Assembly (NCBI GenBank): GCA_944472135.2
Contig: OX235263.1
Location: 85,654,721-85,718,720, forward strand
Length of the DNA: 64,000 nucleotides
Direction of reading: 5' to 3'
Origin: Trichobilharzia regenti
Lineage: Eukaryota; Platyhelminthes; Trematoda; Strigeidida; Schistosomatidae
In this document: in pieces, positions 11,086 through 22,990 of the stretch
Layout: each line of letters starts with the position of its first letter
Numbering within the stretch: position 1 is the first letter of the stretch
Translations under genes and position numbers: made by a program
Notes under the pieces: model-generated
Databases searched by the model: none
What the model saw: only the letters and a program-made list of their open reading frames with translations
Told to the model about the DNA's origin: nothing

Positions 11086-11770
11086 TTAACGCACTATTCC
11101 ATTCAAATGATATAAGAAGCATGAAGATGATAATGAAAAGGAATAGGTAAGCCATAAAACTTAATAAATTGAGAATTAATGGAAACATATACGATTCATT
11201 CATGATTACTTTAGGAAACAGTATTAAAGTCTTATTCATTGATTAATCTGCTCGCCAATAATTTAACAAAAATATGCTTATAGCTTAATAATAAGAACCT
11301 TAGACTCAACTCTAGGGAGAATTATTTACACAAAAGAAACATATAAAAGCCATTAGATTAAAGATATGAAAGGGATACTACATCTCTAGTTTTTTTATTT
11401 CCTTAAGTTTCCAGAGGAACATAGAGCTTTAAACTTTGAGTAGCAGTAGCGTGTGCTTCTTTATTAGGAGTGGACATTGCTAACCGCACGCCCGACCTTT
11501 ACTTTTTATCGGTTAAGCGAGGTTTAAGTGTATGTCGGCTGAGAATCGGACACCGGACCACGTACAGTGTGGTTAGCGAGTATTCTACCGCTGAACCACA
11601 GACGCATCTCCCTCTCTCTCTCTCTGACTCTAGTGGATGTGTAAAATTGACGTCTTTTATTTCACATTCACTTACTTCTGAAAGTCTTTCAAATGAAACA
11701 TAATCTGTAACAAAAAGTAACTACAAGTTAACACACAAAAAGGTATACTGAATACAGGCTATTCCTCCTT
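11086..11770. other. No gene seen
   Basis: AT-rich, with a short CT-repeat near 11610-11630. No exon or repeat was recognised. Confidence 0.4.
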
Positions 11771-11771
11771 A

Positions 11772-12412
11772 ATGCAGCCGATAACTGCTACCTTGTCGTG
11801 GTGGTCGGGCTTAAATACCGTAATGACCCAACATGTTAAACTGACTGGGACTCTGTCCCTGCAGGTCCTACCATGTCAGGAAGGTTGTTTGGATAGCGCT
11901 TAAACTAAAAGCAGTTACCATGGGGTACATGGGCTCCAGTATCCAATCGGATCAAATGGCGTATGAACCCATATGGGTCACCAGCAACCACGGGAATGCA
12001 GCTCCTGACGCTGCTCCGCTGCCTTGCGGATTAGACTCCAGGTCAAAAGCTCGGGGGGTGGTCCCTTAATAAAACCACCTGCTTCGGTCTGGGTGCCCGG
12101 GCAGTATCTCAGCCCTCACACAATGAATTGAATGAAGCAACAAACAATCAATGAAACTTATCGCGTGCTATTACACGTGTTGCAATTTCCTTCTTTCTTC
12201 CCTTCCCGATGATAGTTAACAAATACTGTTTGAACTTGTTAAGCATGACCGTTTTCCTTTCAAATGAAGTTCTTTATCCGTTCTCTACTTATATATATAT
12301 TTTCTTTCTTTTGATCTATGTTGTTTTATTATTATTGTGTGGAGCATTCTTTCTGGTACCATATTGTACCAAGTTTTTATGCGTTTAAATAATATAAAAT
12401 AATAATAAATCC
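11772..12412 (+). mobile_element. Internally deleted SR2-like RTE derivative (5' leader plus 3' tail)
   Basis: The first ~150 bp match the 5' leader of the element at 5133 (CTACCTTGTCGTGGTGGTCG; GGTTGTTTGGATAGCG). The end (GTACCATATTGTACCAAG, then AT-rich AATAATAATAAAT) resembles the SR2-like 3' end near 1810-1866. No endonuclease or RT lies between. This is the architecture of a non-autonomous element mobilised by its parent, as described for RTE/ingi-derived short elements elsewhere. Confidence 0.6.
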
Positions 12413-12414
12413 TC

Positions 12415-12745
12415 CATGAGGCAACACTTACACTCTACGATGAAACCAAAATTCATGTGTTGAGAGATACATTCAAGAAATATGGTGATGACAATGGGGA
12501 TGGATAGGACATAAGATGAGGTGACCGTTGGGTAACATCACACACTGCTTGAGTGGAGCCCGAATGGGAGACGACGAGTTGGGCAGGAATCTGAGGTAGA
12601 CATGACGGAGATCATGTGAGGTGAAGGCGAAAGCTCATAGGCAGTCATGGAGCCAGCTAAACGGGACCGCGGGGAATAGGAAAAAGTGGCGATATGCTGC
12701 TGAGGCTCTATGTTCCACTCAAAACTGAAGGGGAATAATAATGAT
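12415..12745 (+). mobile_element. RTE-2 3'-end fragment
   Basis: A decayed copy of the last ~330 bp of RTE-2: TGGATAGGACATAAG (WIGH region), CTTGAGTGGAGCCCGAATGG, and the terminal GCTCTATGTTCCACTC before AATAATAATGATAA. It is oriented on the plus strand. Confidence 0.7.
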
Positions 12746-13067
12746 AAACCCCAACCACATTCATGTGATGTGAAAGTCCTTTTCATAACGGTTTCCCTCG
12801 TAAGTAGGAATGCAGTAGTAATCACCCAACTATCTATAGCAAATAAACTAGAGAAACAAAATAAGTGTCTTTTAAACCCCAGTAGCTACAGACTGTGTAA
12901 ACGACGCTGATACTGTCTCCTTTTTGGTCGAATATTGAGGTATACATCGTTACACAGACCTGTGTAATTTCATAGGAATACTCGGTCTTATTATAATTAT
13001 TCCTGATATATATGAAATTCACTCCTAGTAGTCTAGTATTTTAGGTCATCATTTTCAGTAAAGTTAC

Positions 13068-13172
13068 CTCAGGTTTAGCCATCGTTCGACAGATTTCTAG
13101 AGCTTCATCAGCACAGCGACGCCTCCAGTCAGCAGTCGACGTTGAATCCATCATATTGTGTTCTTGTGCCAT
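13068..13172 (-). CDS. Host gene of unknown function, 5'-ward exon (possible start)
   Basis: A 105-nt minus-strand exon between a pyrimidine-rich acceptor (TCTCTATGTTTTAG) and the donor GTAACTTT. It translates as 35 codons beginning MAQEHNMMDS and ending RTMAKPE, with the ATG immediately after the acceptor, so translation may begin here after a 5' UTR intron. Phase 0 at both ends joins it to 4488-4562 over an 8.5-kb intron; intervening exons cannot be excluded. No family was recognised. Confidence 0.55.
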
Positions 13173-13473
13173 CTAAAACATAGAGAAAACCCCACTAGAT
13201 AATACCTATTGCATTCAATATACCATAGAGAATGCCAAACTAGATAAAAACCAACCACAACCACACATAAAAAAGAAAACATGACAACACTGTAAAACAA
13301 AACCTCGTAATTGTATACAACATTTTTATCATAAGATTATGAGTAATTAATCCGATTGGATGCCTGCTGGTCAAACTGTAGTATGCAATTCAAACGGTTA
13401 ATTACTTGTATAGACCATACCGGCTGTATTATTCGAATAAACAGAATTCTGATTGGAATAATTCTCAGGCATA

Positions 13474-13477
<4 letters not shown>

Positions 13478-13513
<36 letters not shown>
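13478..13513. repeat. (TA)n microsatellite
   Basis: About eighteen TA units without interruption. Confidence 0.95.
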
Positions 13514-13514
<1 letters not shown>

Positions 13515-13696
13515 CACCATAGTCATTTATAATAAAGGTATTGGTAGCTGACAACTAGAATGAAATATGCAATTAATAGTATTATTACTATCATTATCAT
13601 TACAACCTGGAAATATTTATTTAATCATTTGATTCCATCTCTACCAGCTTTAATAATAATATTAATAGTAATAATAATAACCTCAAGTATTAGTTG

Positions 13697-13888
13697 GATT
13701 AGGCCCAAGTGGCTTCATGGTCTACAAAGTTGCCTTGTAACAAGAGGGTCCTGGGTTTGAACCCTGGCGGTGGGTGCCTACTGGTGAAGAGCTCCAAACT
13801 AGGCTGACGAAACAGCTGTCCTGGACTAGTTGAGGGTTTTCCAATGGTTCTCTCACTGATGTCAGCTCATGATGAAATCCTGTAATAA
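13697..13888 (+). mobile_element. tRNA-derived SINE (type III)
   Basis: The B box is clear (GGGTTTGAACCC) and an A-box-like GTGGCTTCATGGTCTA lies upstream. The body ends GATGTCAGCTCATGATGAAA. A minus-strand copy at 62886-63095 has a better A box (TGGCCTAATGG) and B box (GGTTCGAACCC), and the same 3' end. Confidence 0.65.
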
Positions 13889-14094
13889 TGACTTTATTCC
13901 AAGCAATAGTTTTTCATACTGAGTTGAATTTAAACCGTTTTTTATACATATTGCAACAATTTATCTTCATTTACAAATAAATAAATACACAAAATAGTAA
14001 TAGCGACAATACCGCAGAAACTGAAAGACAGCACAGGGAGAAGAAGAATACAGGTTATAATAATTTTAGTTATAGTTTGTGGTTTATTTAGAGA

Positions 14095-15003
14095 TTAAGA
14101 AGCCAATAAGCGGCTTTTCTGACATCTGACTTGCTCTTCACACAAACCCCATGCTAAATATGGTGTGGTTGCTTGAGTTTTTATATTTAGTAGCCGTACA
14201 AGCATGAATTTGTATGAAATTTCTGGTTTCAACCCCGAAGAGATACAAGATGAAAATTGTGAATAAAGGGAAGGATGTTCAGTATCAGACATGATGATTT
14301 AAGCCAACTGCTCCCAAGTATTAAAAAGCCTGTCAAGAACAACGTCAGTTAGTTGAGGCAAAGGCACACTACTAACCCTGCTTACAGCCTTCAGTGCTCT
14401 ACGTGATATGACATTCGTTTTCGAGAAATCCATGGAATAATAAGAATAATAAAGAATAGGCGGAATACATGAAATAATAAGTTGTAAGAGGAGAGGTTGA
14501 ATTACGCCAGGAAGCCTCAACTTCTTCCTAGAAATCAGCAAGATATGAGACGTCCAAGAAAGATTTTCAAGGAGAAACTGATGCCATGACAAAACATATT
14601 CAAATTACTCCCTATCACAGTGCCATCGACATCACAAGAATTATGGGATTGAATCAGTCCACGTAAGTCTTGTTCACAGCTGTGCGTCGGTGGCACAGTG
14701 GTTAGGACTCTCGCCGACCATGCACATGGTCCGGGGTTCGAGCCCACGCCGGCGCACACCTGATATCTATGGTCGGCCTGCGAAATTTGGGCTACCGATA
14801 TCCATGCTGAAAATTCCATACATGTACCAAAAATACAGTGTGGAATCAAGCTGTAAATCTAAAGAAAAATTAACAGTCTGACATTTAGACAAATTCATTT
14901 TAAGACCTTCGGTGAGCTTGAAGATAAGCAAGTGGGATAGAAATTGCCACATCATCAGCACATTTAATGAAATTGGTAGGTGGTCATGCGTGATAATAAG
15001 CAT
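14095..15003 (-). mobile_element. CR1-like non-LTR fragment interrupted by a SINE
   Basis: Read on the minus strand, this gives the C-terminal half of the RT protein of the family at 50800-52560: NLSKCQTVNFS (14870-14905), SWTSHILLISRKK (14530), RRALKAVSRVSS (14380) and SDTEHPSLYSQFSSCISSG (14230-14290). A plus-strand type I SINE at 14682-14869 splits it. Frameshifts are present. Confidence 0.75.
14682..14869 (+). mobile_element. tRNA-derived SINE with CR1-like tail (type I), nested
   Basis: The head GTCGGTGGCACAGTGGTTAG and B-box region GGGGTTCGAGCCC are near-identical to 3449, followed by GATATCTATGG and the CR1-like tail GCTGAAAATTCC to TGGAATCAAGCTGT. It is inserted, in opposite orientation, into a decayed copy of the very LINE family whose tail it carries. 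No clear target duplication was found. Confidence 0.75.
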
Positions 15004-18000
15004 TCAATCATTTTAGTTAGAAATTGGCGGAACCACATACTACTTATTGATTGAGATGAGTAGTTGTGTACCAGTAGTGTTTGCTAATCGGCCGGATCGA
15101 GGTGATCTAAACACTATTTGGTGACGACCTCATCAGAGCAGTAGCCAATTCGACTCAGCTACGAGGGCCGAACCAGTTCAAACTACCCGATTTCTGGCTA
15201 GTAAATTTTTAATTTGAGAAATTGGTAAAGTTTACATTTTATTATGAAAGTCTAGTTCATGGAGATAAAAATACAAGTGTATTTGCACTTTGCCAATGAA
15301 TAAAGAGTATATACTACCAGCACATTCAGGAGATTCGTGATATTGAGATGAAATTCATCTGATCCGATAATATATTAATCCTAGTTTAACATGCTTCACA
15401 GATACGACTAATATAGTAAACGGAAATTATAACATAAACATCATAATACTGTTTCACTAAACCACTAGAAAACTTTTTACAGAATGAACACTGGCAAATT
15501 CTAACGTTGTGAAGATATATAGTAACACGATAATGATCAGAAAGGGAACAACCATTCCTACAAATTACAGTAAATAAGCTTTCATTACCACAACACTGCT
15601 AGTGAGACAATAAATGTGCCCTTAAATGGTGACGAAATCACCGGCAGAATTAACTTCAGACTGGCAGTTAGGCTGAAAAGAACTGATCCCGCAATGAGAT
15701 ATGTTTGTTTATATATCAAGATTAGTTTATCATGCATGCTTATCGAAAAAGAGCTACCTGTATGAATTCCTGTCAACTTCATGAAAACATTTTTTCCAAT
15801 TTGACCAACAGATTGAGATCGGTTAGTTACATCCACAAGAATGTTTTAACAAGTGTGAGAATATTAGAGAGGCACCCTGCTTTTAAATCTTTCAACAGTA
15901 ACTCCCGGTATCTTATGAGAATGCTGCTTCTCGTCCGAATGACTTTTGAGATCAGAAGATAGAGTTAAGATTACGGTTAGATTACATTTATGGTTAGGAG
16001 TTTGATTCGAAGCACTCAACTACCGAAGTCCCCATTGGCTACTTCGAGGTTATTGGTTCGGTTGTTCACTTGTACCTGAATTTTTGAAATTCACTCCCCA
16101 CATTTCTGAACAAACTCAGATATTTCCATTCGTTAACAAACACAACGTGGGGGCAGAGGGTACCCTTGGATTTCGAGTGATACGTATCGTCAGAAATTTC
16201 TGACGATTTAACCTTAAGGTTAAATTGGAAGAAGCATCCAATCCAATACAAGCATGATAAAAACTGATTGTATATAAGAACGAAAAACATTCAGTTGAAT
16301 AGTAAGGACAGGTTATGACAACGAAAAACAGATGAAGTCATTTAGGAAGACACGAACGACCTCTTAACTTTCCGTTCAAATGAGTGGGAAATCCGCTCAA
16401 AAGCGTGACACTTTTGTAGCCCGATTCACTAAAACGGGGGCTGGACTTGTCCGGCATGCTGGTTGAAATTTCACTCAGTAAATTTTTTGTCAATAGTTTT
16501 CAATAAAACTGTGTTATATGTTTTCTGGAATGATATGAATTCTCATTTCGTGGCTAGTTATGTTGGTGTCAGTGTCGTGTGATCTGACTGCGACACACTC
16601 TTAGCATATCAGTTGCAATGACTAGTGTTTCAGGTGGACTATGTCGAAATATCCCTTCAATGATGAAGATGGAATAGTTGGAGGGTAATGCCATCTGCAC
16701 AAATATTTCACTTCATGTAGAAGCTGCAGATTTCGGCATGGTATCATTCAATGAAGACTTCACGTCTCGGGATGTCATTGTGGCTACCATTATACAAAAG
16801 AATGCTATCAGTACATGGGAATCACCTTTAAATGGTTACAGAGCCCTCTGTGGGAACCTAAGTTATCATGTAGATGTGTCTTTCGCGTATATGTGTTTGG
16901 AAAGGAATTATTGTAAGTTGAAGGGTTATCTCTAAGTTGGTTTAATGTATATTTACACTGATTGGCGCAGTGAAATATGGGTTGTGTGGATTCAATGTAT
17001 AAAAGACACCTCTATTGATATTACGCTGTCGCCTGCTTAGCTGACTGATGGGCTAACAAACGTGGGTGGTTCTCGTGATTGTTGCAAGTGCAGCGCATCA
17101 AGGAAGGCGATGTCTAATTTAATTTTCCTCACTGTTTTACTAAGTGTATTAATTCAGTGTATACTATTTTTATACACATGGATTGTGTTGATTATGAGAA
17201 CTGAATCTAGTTTGCTCTATCGTTATTAGTTTCCCGTCTGTTGTATCATTCCCACTGACGCTATAGACTTAATTATGCAGTGTTTTGGATCACCAATAGT
17301 AGAGGTGAATTTCTCCCGAAACTTCCATTTACATGAAGCAGTACAGATGTAGTGTCACGATTGGATATCTAGGTTGCGTCATATGACAATGTTATCCTCA
17401 TCAACTCAGAAGGTCTGTGTACTTTGTAATATTTTAAGTGTTTCCCTATACTGCCAGCACTGCGCATAGCTGCTTAGAGTTGGGGCATGTTCTGATCCTT
17501 TTTGATAGCTACGGTTTCCTAAATATAAGAATGTAATTTCGGTACGATTCATAAGGCTATGCTCACTAGACATCAATTAGATTCTGGTTCAATTTCTAAG
17601 TTATACACTTGCAATACTTCCTTTAATGTAAAGGTATTTAGTGTGAAGTTGATCTGCAAGTCATCCTGATGAGAGAATGACGCCCCAACAGTATGAATAT
17701 TTCAGATATTGTTTTGAAATTTGCGTACACCGTCCAATAATGAAGAGTATATGAGGTGTATTTATGCATACGGTGTCAATATAAAAACCAGCCGTGAACT
17801 ACAAATACTTTTATCTACATGAGATATTTACTTATTATTGATAGAAAGTGTATTCATATTGTACACTAATATGTAAAATTGTCTTTTGTAACTTCATATT
17901 TTAGGTATATGGAAGTTTTCGAATATAAAAGCAGCGGAAATGTCAATCGGTCAAACTAACGCTGATACCCTTCATCAGAATTTTCTTCTGTAAATTAAGG

Positions 18001-18465
18001 AAATGCCTAATATGTTCTTAATTTCTACTCCTTGTGGACTTCTTCATTGGGTCACTATATTATGAGCTTTTGTAACACGTGAATTCGGGTTAATGCGTGT
18101 TAAGCTTAGTGGCACGGAGATTCAGTATAGTATTATGATACTTACTTTAGTCATTTATAGGACTTCGCGTCTGTTTCTATACAATAGCACATTGTAAAAA
18201 CTAAGTAGGATTTGGTGAGTTGAATAATAATTCTGTACTGTTCGACACGCCCAAGTCGCCTTATTTAACCAGTTGCAAGTCTGTATACCGCTTAACGCCA
18301 AGTATGTAGTACAAGTAAATGCACTAACTTGGGGTGACATTATCAAATAGACTGTTTACTTGGCGATGAGCTAAGAAACAGTCTTTATTTACTTCTGATT
18401 TGCTGTTGAATCATGTAGTGTCATCTAATATCCACCATTTTTATGATCAACAATTGCATTATTTG
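15004..18465. other. No recognised gene
   Basis: A long AT-rich stretch. A GC-richer patch at 15040-15190 may be another repeat. An open stretch at 16678-16935 matches nothing known. Intronic or intergenic status cannot be told. Confidence 0.3.
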
Positions 18466-19215
18466 CATTTATATTTCGTTAAGTATGCGGATGACCCAAC
18501 TGTTTCAATACCTGTTAACTCCCAGCTAGACTGTACTAAGATAAACAGCTTTCTATCAGGAGTCAGGAAATAGTCTTAGAATGAATCCTTCCAAATGTCG
18601 GACTGTTAATTTCAGTTTCCTATGCAAAAGAAAGTTAAATGAAGCTGTTGGTTCCTATGACCGTCGCAAAATCGATGATAGTGACAAAGAAGTCAAGTAT
18701 GACGTTAAGTGCCTTGAATTAATTCTTCCTTCTGACCTATCCTGATCTTCCCATGTCTTAGCGATTCGTAAAAGAATATTTTGTCTGACTTTTCACATTA
18801 AGAAGTTAAGGCACTCAGGCGTAACTCATTCCTTCCTCTTACAGTTTGTCAACTCGTGTATCCTACATATTCTTCTTTGCTGTTCACCCTTGTTCTTTCC
18901 TGGATTGCTTAAAAAGACTATGTCATACTTCTTAGAACCCTGAAGACTATCAGTAGGGCGATTGGTCTCCTTTTTGGCCATATCTTTGCAATAATCATTG
19001 ACTATAGACACCTGATTTGGACAAATTGTGGGCATTCACTTTACCCGCAGCTTTCACCTTGTGTCTCCTCCGGCAAAACAAGAAGTCATTTCAAAGGACT
19101 GTATGAGTGCAAATCTTAATATACAGCCGCCATGATACCACGTTTACAATGTGTTTTATGCGATGAAAATAGGGTCAGGGGAGAAGTAACTAAACCTCTT
19201 TGCACTAGTGAATAA
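18466..19215 (+). mobile_element. CR1-like RT relic
   Basis: Same family as 50800-52560. The active-site region reads KYADDPTVSIPVNSQLDCTK (18481-18540), so the catalytic aspartates that the later copy has lost (YAGD) are present here. Downstream pieces include MNPSKCRTVNFSFL and remnants of the C-terminal domain, broken by many frameshifts. Confidence 0.7.
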
Positions 19216-19980
19216 ACCATTCTCCCCATCCTCATCCCATCAAGCTTTACAGTTATTATTCTTTTATTTTTAATCCTCTTTCGAATAATTTTGACTTAGT
19301 AACCTGACTGAGAACCAATTCCTGTAATTAATTAATATTTTAAGTAATTCAGATGCAATTTGTGATAAATGCTCAAAACTCCATTCTGTATTATAAGTAC
19401 TGTTTTTAAAATTTGAGTAGGTTTTATTATTAGACTTCAATGACGCCACTTCATCCTGCTTGACCTGTTCTCCTTGCTTTAATCATGATAGTAGCGTGTT
19501 TAACAGGCTTCATCACAATACGTATGAACCCCAAATGTATACCACATGGGGGAAGAATATTTGTGAGCTAGTTATGCAAATCGAAGTGAACGCTTGTATG
19601 GCACATTCATCATTTTTGAGACTAGTTATTTAAGATCGTACACTTCACACCGAATTCACTCATAGATTGTCGCATGCTGCAAGCATGAGGGTGAAAGCCA
19701 TTGTTTTTCCAGATTTCTATATATTAAGTAACCAATTGAGCCAGCAACAATAGCGGCAACTAACGAATGAACATCAGCTTTTGCCACCCAAACATGTTCA
19801 CGTGCATATTTACCAAAACTGCAAGATAAACGCCAAAGCGGCAGGAGTAAACAGTAGACATTAAGGTCAATGACTTTGAAACGACCCATCAGATCGTTCG
19901 TCATTCATAATGGATGCGGTTCATGAACTTCGTTTCAAGTTCCACGCAGATTTAATTTTTGACTGTATTTGGAAAATGGG
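19216..19980. other. No recognised gene
   Basis: AT-rich. A minus-strand open stretch at 19656-19904 is discussed among the rejected items. Confidence 0.3.
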
Positions 19981-20059
19981 TTGTTAGGGAGGTCTTAAAC
20001 CTGCATACTTGGAGGGATAATGACGCTGCAAAATTATTGGTGGGCTATTGACAGCTACG

Positions 20060-20625
20060 CCTACAGATGCAACCACTGTTACATGAGGAATTCCGTGTGA
20101 GATGGTAAATCGTACGTTACGGTGAATTTTTAGATACTTTCTTCGCTAAATTGAAGCTGCCCCTTAGTAAAATATTGCGTATATGCCATAACTGGCTATT
20201 AAAGCGACCAGTATGTGCTGCAGTTGCAGAAACCGGAAATATAAAGATTTCAACAGTGCGTTGGTATCAGTACTGCTGTAATATTGCGTCACAAAAGCTA
20301 ATCTGTTAATACCAATTACACAACGACTAGCCCTCCTAGGAATTACTATCTACACAGACAAATGGTGAGGTTATTCTCAATTATCATCACTGGGCTATAT
20401 TCACCACAAAGCCAACCACTCTTCTGAACGGATGGATCGTGTGACAGGAACACATACAAAGTCCATTGAAGGATTGAGCGCTCACCTAAGAAAACTAATC
20501 AGAATGGTAAACGGTTCCCAAAGTGATATGTTATATAGCCATTTAGATGAGTTTTTTTATCGACATGGGTTTAATATGTCTTTAACCACTCCCATAAGAA
20601 ACTGGGACAAGCTTTTGCGGCATAT
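20060..20625 (+). pseudogene. Merlin-type (IS1016-like) DNA transposase relic
   Basis: Two separated blocks fit Merlin transposase. The first, near 20069-20285, contains CNHC followed by LDTFFAKLKLPLSKIL and ISTVRWYQYCCNI, the zinc-ribbon and helix-turn-helix region. The second (20400-20580) has GTHTKSIEGLSAHLRK with the final catalytic Glu of the DDE triad, then NGSQSDMLYSHLDEF. The middle, with the two catalytic Asp residues, is missing, and stops and frameshifts occur. Merlin elements are known from schistosomes. No terminal inverted repeats were located. Confidence 0.7.
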
Positions 20626-21015
20626 CATTATTCATTATCATTATATCCTTTAATTCTTAGAGGAACATAGGGCTTCAGCTGCGCGTCTCCATTGTCTTCG
20701 GTTTTCTGCCAACTTTTTCACTCTGCTCCAAGTCTGCCCACATACTTTCATCTCCTCTTCACATGACCTCCTCCAAGTCACCCTTGCACTGACGACCAAC
20801 TCGCCGCTTCCCATTCGGGACTCACTCGAGCAACGGCTGGTCTAGTGATGTCACTTGATGGCTTGGTTGCTCAGAGTATGGCCAATCCATCTCCACTTCT
20901 TCCTGCTTATTTGTTTCGCAATCGGTTCCTGGTTGGTTCGCTCATCGCCAGAGACCCCTGTTGCTGATCTCTTCTGGCCGGCCATCTGATCTTGAGTAAT
21001 GAGCGAAGACAGCTA

Positions 21016-21687
21016 TTAATGAAGGTCTGTAGTTTGTTTGAGATGCTCTTTATGACGCGCTGGCCAAGTCTCTGATCCGTATAGTAGCACTGACTTTACA
21101 TTGGAGTTGAAAATCCGGATCTTACTTTTGATGCTGAGTGATGTTGACCTCCACACAGACTTAAGGGTAATGAAAGCCTGTCTTGCTTTTCCGATTCTGG
21201 CTCTGATATCCTCGTCAGTTCCGCCTGTAGTTGAAACGATGCTTCCCAGGTAGGTAAAGGAGGTTGTTTCTTTCAGGTTCCTCCCATTTATGCTGATTGT
21301 TGTCTGTTGTTGTGGCTGTTGCTGTTGGTGTTGGCCAGGAATCTTCATCACCTCTGTTTTCTCTGTGTTCACTTGAAGTCCTATCTTTGATGCTTCTTCT
21401 GCCAGCTTGTTGCTTTTCACTTGCATATCTTCCAGTTTGTGGGAAATCAGACATTTATCATCGGCGAAGTCCAGATCCTCCAAGTTTTTTGTGTGAGTCC
21501 ATTTTATGCCTGTTTCCTCATTTCCCGCTGTTCGTCGCATTATCCAGTCTACTGCAATCAGGAAGATCATTGGTGATAGTGGGCAGCCTTGTCTCACTCC
21601 CGTCCTCACTTCGAAAGCTTCCGTAAGTTTCCCGTTGTGGATTACTTGGCATGCAGCATTGTCGTTTAACCGTTGGATGAGATGCAT
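21016..21687 (-). pseudogene. RTE-2 reverse transcriptase, palm to C-terminus
   Basis: The open frame includes FEVRTGVRQGCPLSPMIFL, the intact active site LDFADDKCLIS, KIGLQVNTEKTEVMK and SFTYLGSIVSTTGG, then VLLYGSETW. It lacks the N-terminal fingers because of a deletion near 21715 and breaks off before the C-terminal zinc-like region. A polyglutamine-like QHQQQQPQQQ tract follows the KTEVMK motif, where related copies have QQQQ. Confidence 0.85.
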
Positions 21688-22157
21688 AATTGTCGATGGG
21701 ACCCCGTAGTAGGGAAGGTCTTTTCAAAGTCGATGAAGCTGAGATAGAGAGGTGACTTCCATTCCAAGCTTTGTTCAATGATGATCCGTAGAGTGGCGAA
21801 TTGATCAATACATGACTTGTTTCTCCTGAATCCAGTTGTTCCGGTCGAAGATTTTGACCCAGGGTTTGTTTGATTCTCTCCTCTTCGCTAGTGTTGATTC
21901 GTGTCTCGGCTTTTTCCCCTATGTTTGCAATGAAGATGTCTTTTGTAGCCTGGTTCTTCAGCTTGTGAGTGTTGAACTTGGCTTGTGGTCTATCTGCAGC
22001 TCCTGTTTCCCTGAAAGCTTTTAATTTGATTTGGATTGTCCCTTGTGCGAGATAGTGATCTGAGCCAACGTCTGCTCCTCTTCTTGCTTTTGTGTCCAGT
22101 AGGCTGCGCCTCCACTTCCTTGGGATGCATTGAGATGAAGTCAATTTGGTTTTTGGT

Positions 22158-22883
22158 TCACCCATCTGGTGACACCCATGTAGCCTTGTGGACATCTTTG
22201 TGCTTGTATACACTGCCACCAATCACTAGTTCGTTGAAGGCGCAGAAGTCGGCGAAGAGTTCTCCGTTTTCATTCATTTCTCCGATAGCTTCTCTACCCA
22301 CTGTGAGTTCCCTTCCTGTGTTACCTGGTCCCAGTTTGGCGTTCATGTCTCCCATTAGTATTTTCACGTCGCCAGCTGGAGTATTGTCGATTGTTGCCTG
22401 TAGTTGTCTGTAGAATTCTTCTTTCTTTTCGAGGTCTGCGTTGTTTGTGGGTGTATAACACTGTATGATTGACACTTTCCTTCCTTTGGAGTTGAATCTG
22501 GCGGTCATTATCCTGGATGAGATCGCCTCCCATTGCATCGGGGCCTTTGTTGTCTTTGGTGACATCATGATAGCCACGCGTTCGGTGTGCGTGTGGTTAT
22601 CTTCTGGGTGACCGGAGTAGATAACTGACTCACTCGTTGACAATTTGGTGAGTCTATTCCCGTTCCATCTGCTTTCTCATATCCTCAGTACTTGGATTCC
22701 GTATCTTTCCATCTCGTTTGCGATTTGGGCAGCTTTGCCAGTCTCGTACATGGTGCGGACGTTCCATGTCCTCACACAGACTTTTTCTTTTGGCGCAAGG
22801 AGATTCATCGTGCTGAAGTTTCTGTAGCAACTTTGTTTACAGGGTGAGGTTTCTAGCCTCATGCCTGAGAAAGGAATGGTCAC
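22158..22883 (-). pseudogene. RTE-2 endonuclease domain
   Basis: The AP-endonuclease N-terminus VCVRTWNVRTMYETGK (22740-22790) precedes a frameshift near 22660. The rest carries YTPTNNADLEKKEEFYRQL, MGDMNAKLGPGN (metal-site Asp-Asn) and HKATWVSPDG. The final Asp-His block (GADVGSDHYLAQG) lies in another frame near 22060. It is truncated relative to a full AP-endonuclease by these shifts. Confidence 0.8.
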
Positions 22884-22990
22884 ATTAAGATAAAGTTTAG
22901 AGAGAAGCGACCTTGTGGGCTGCTCCCATTAAAACCGGAAAACAACGGATAAAACAATCAGAACAACACCAGCAAAAGGAAAACAATTCA

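Larger units (their letters stand above)
20640..22990 (-). mobile_element. RTE-2 copy with internal deletion
   Basis: On the minus strand it runs from a 5' end near 22990 through endonuclease, linker, RT and the characteristic 3' end (GAAGCCCTATGTTCC at ~20660). About 40 codons before the FDSVDRE box and part of the linker/RT junction near 21850 are deleted. It keeps the DFADD active site. Some 4-bp insertions in its 3' part sit at the same places as in the copy at 9346. Confidence 0.85.

Noticed and set aside
15040..15190. Possible hammerhead ribozyme (minus-strand CTGATGAG followed by CCAAATAG)
   Set aside because: The CUGAUGA core is present, but the paired GAAA and a closing stem I/III were not found; at best a decayed relic.
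16678..16935. 85-codon open stretch as a gene
   Set aside because: No recognisable domain, no splice or promoter context, and length within chance for this window.
19656..19904. Minus-strand open stretch with a hydrophobic segment, as a membrane protein exon
   Set aside because: An acceptor-like TCTTGCAG lies inside, and the segment after it looks protein-like, but no donor or partner exon was found and no family fits.
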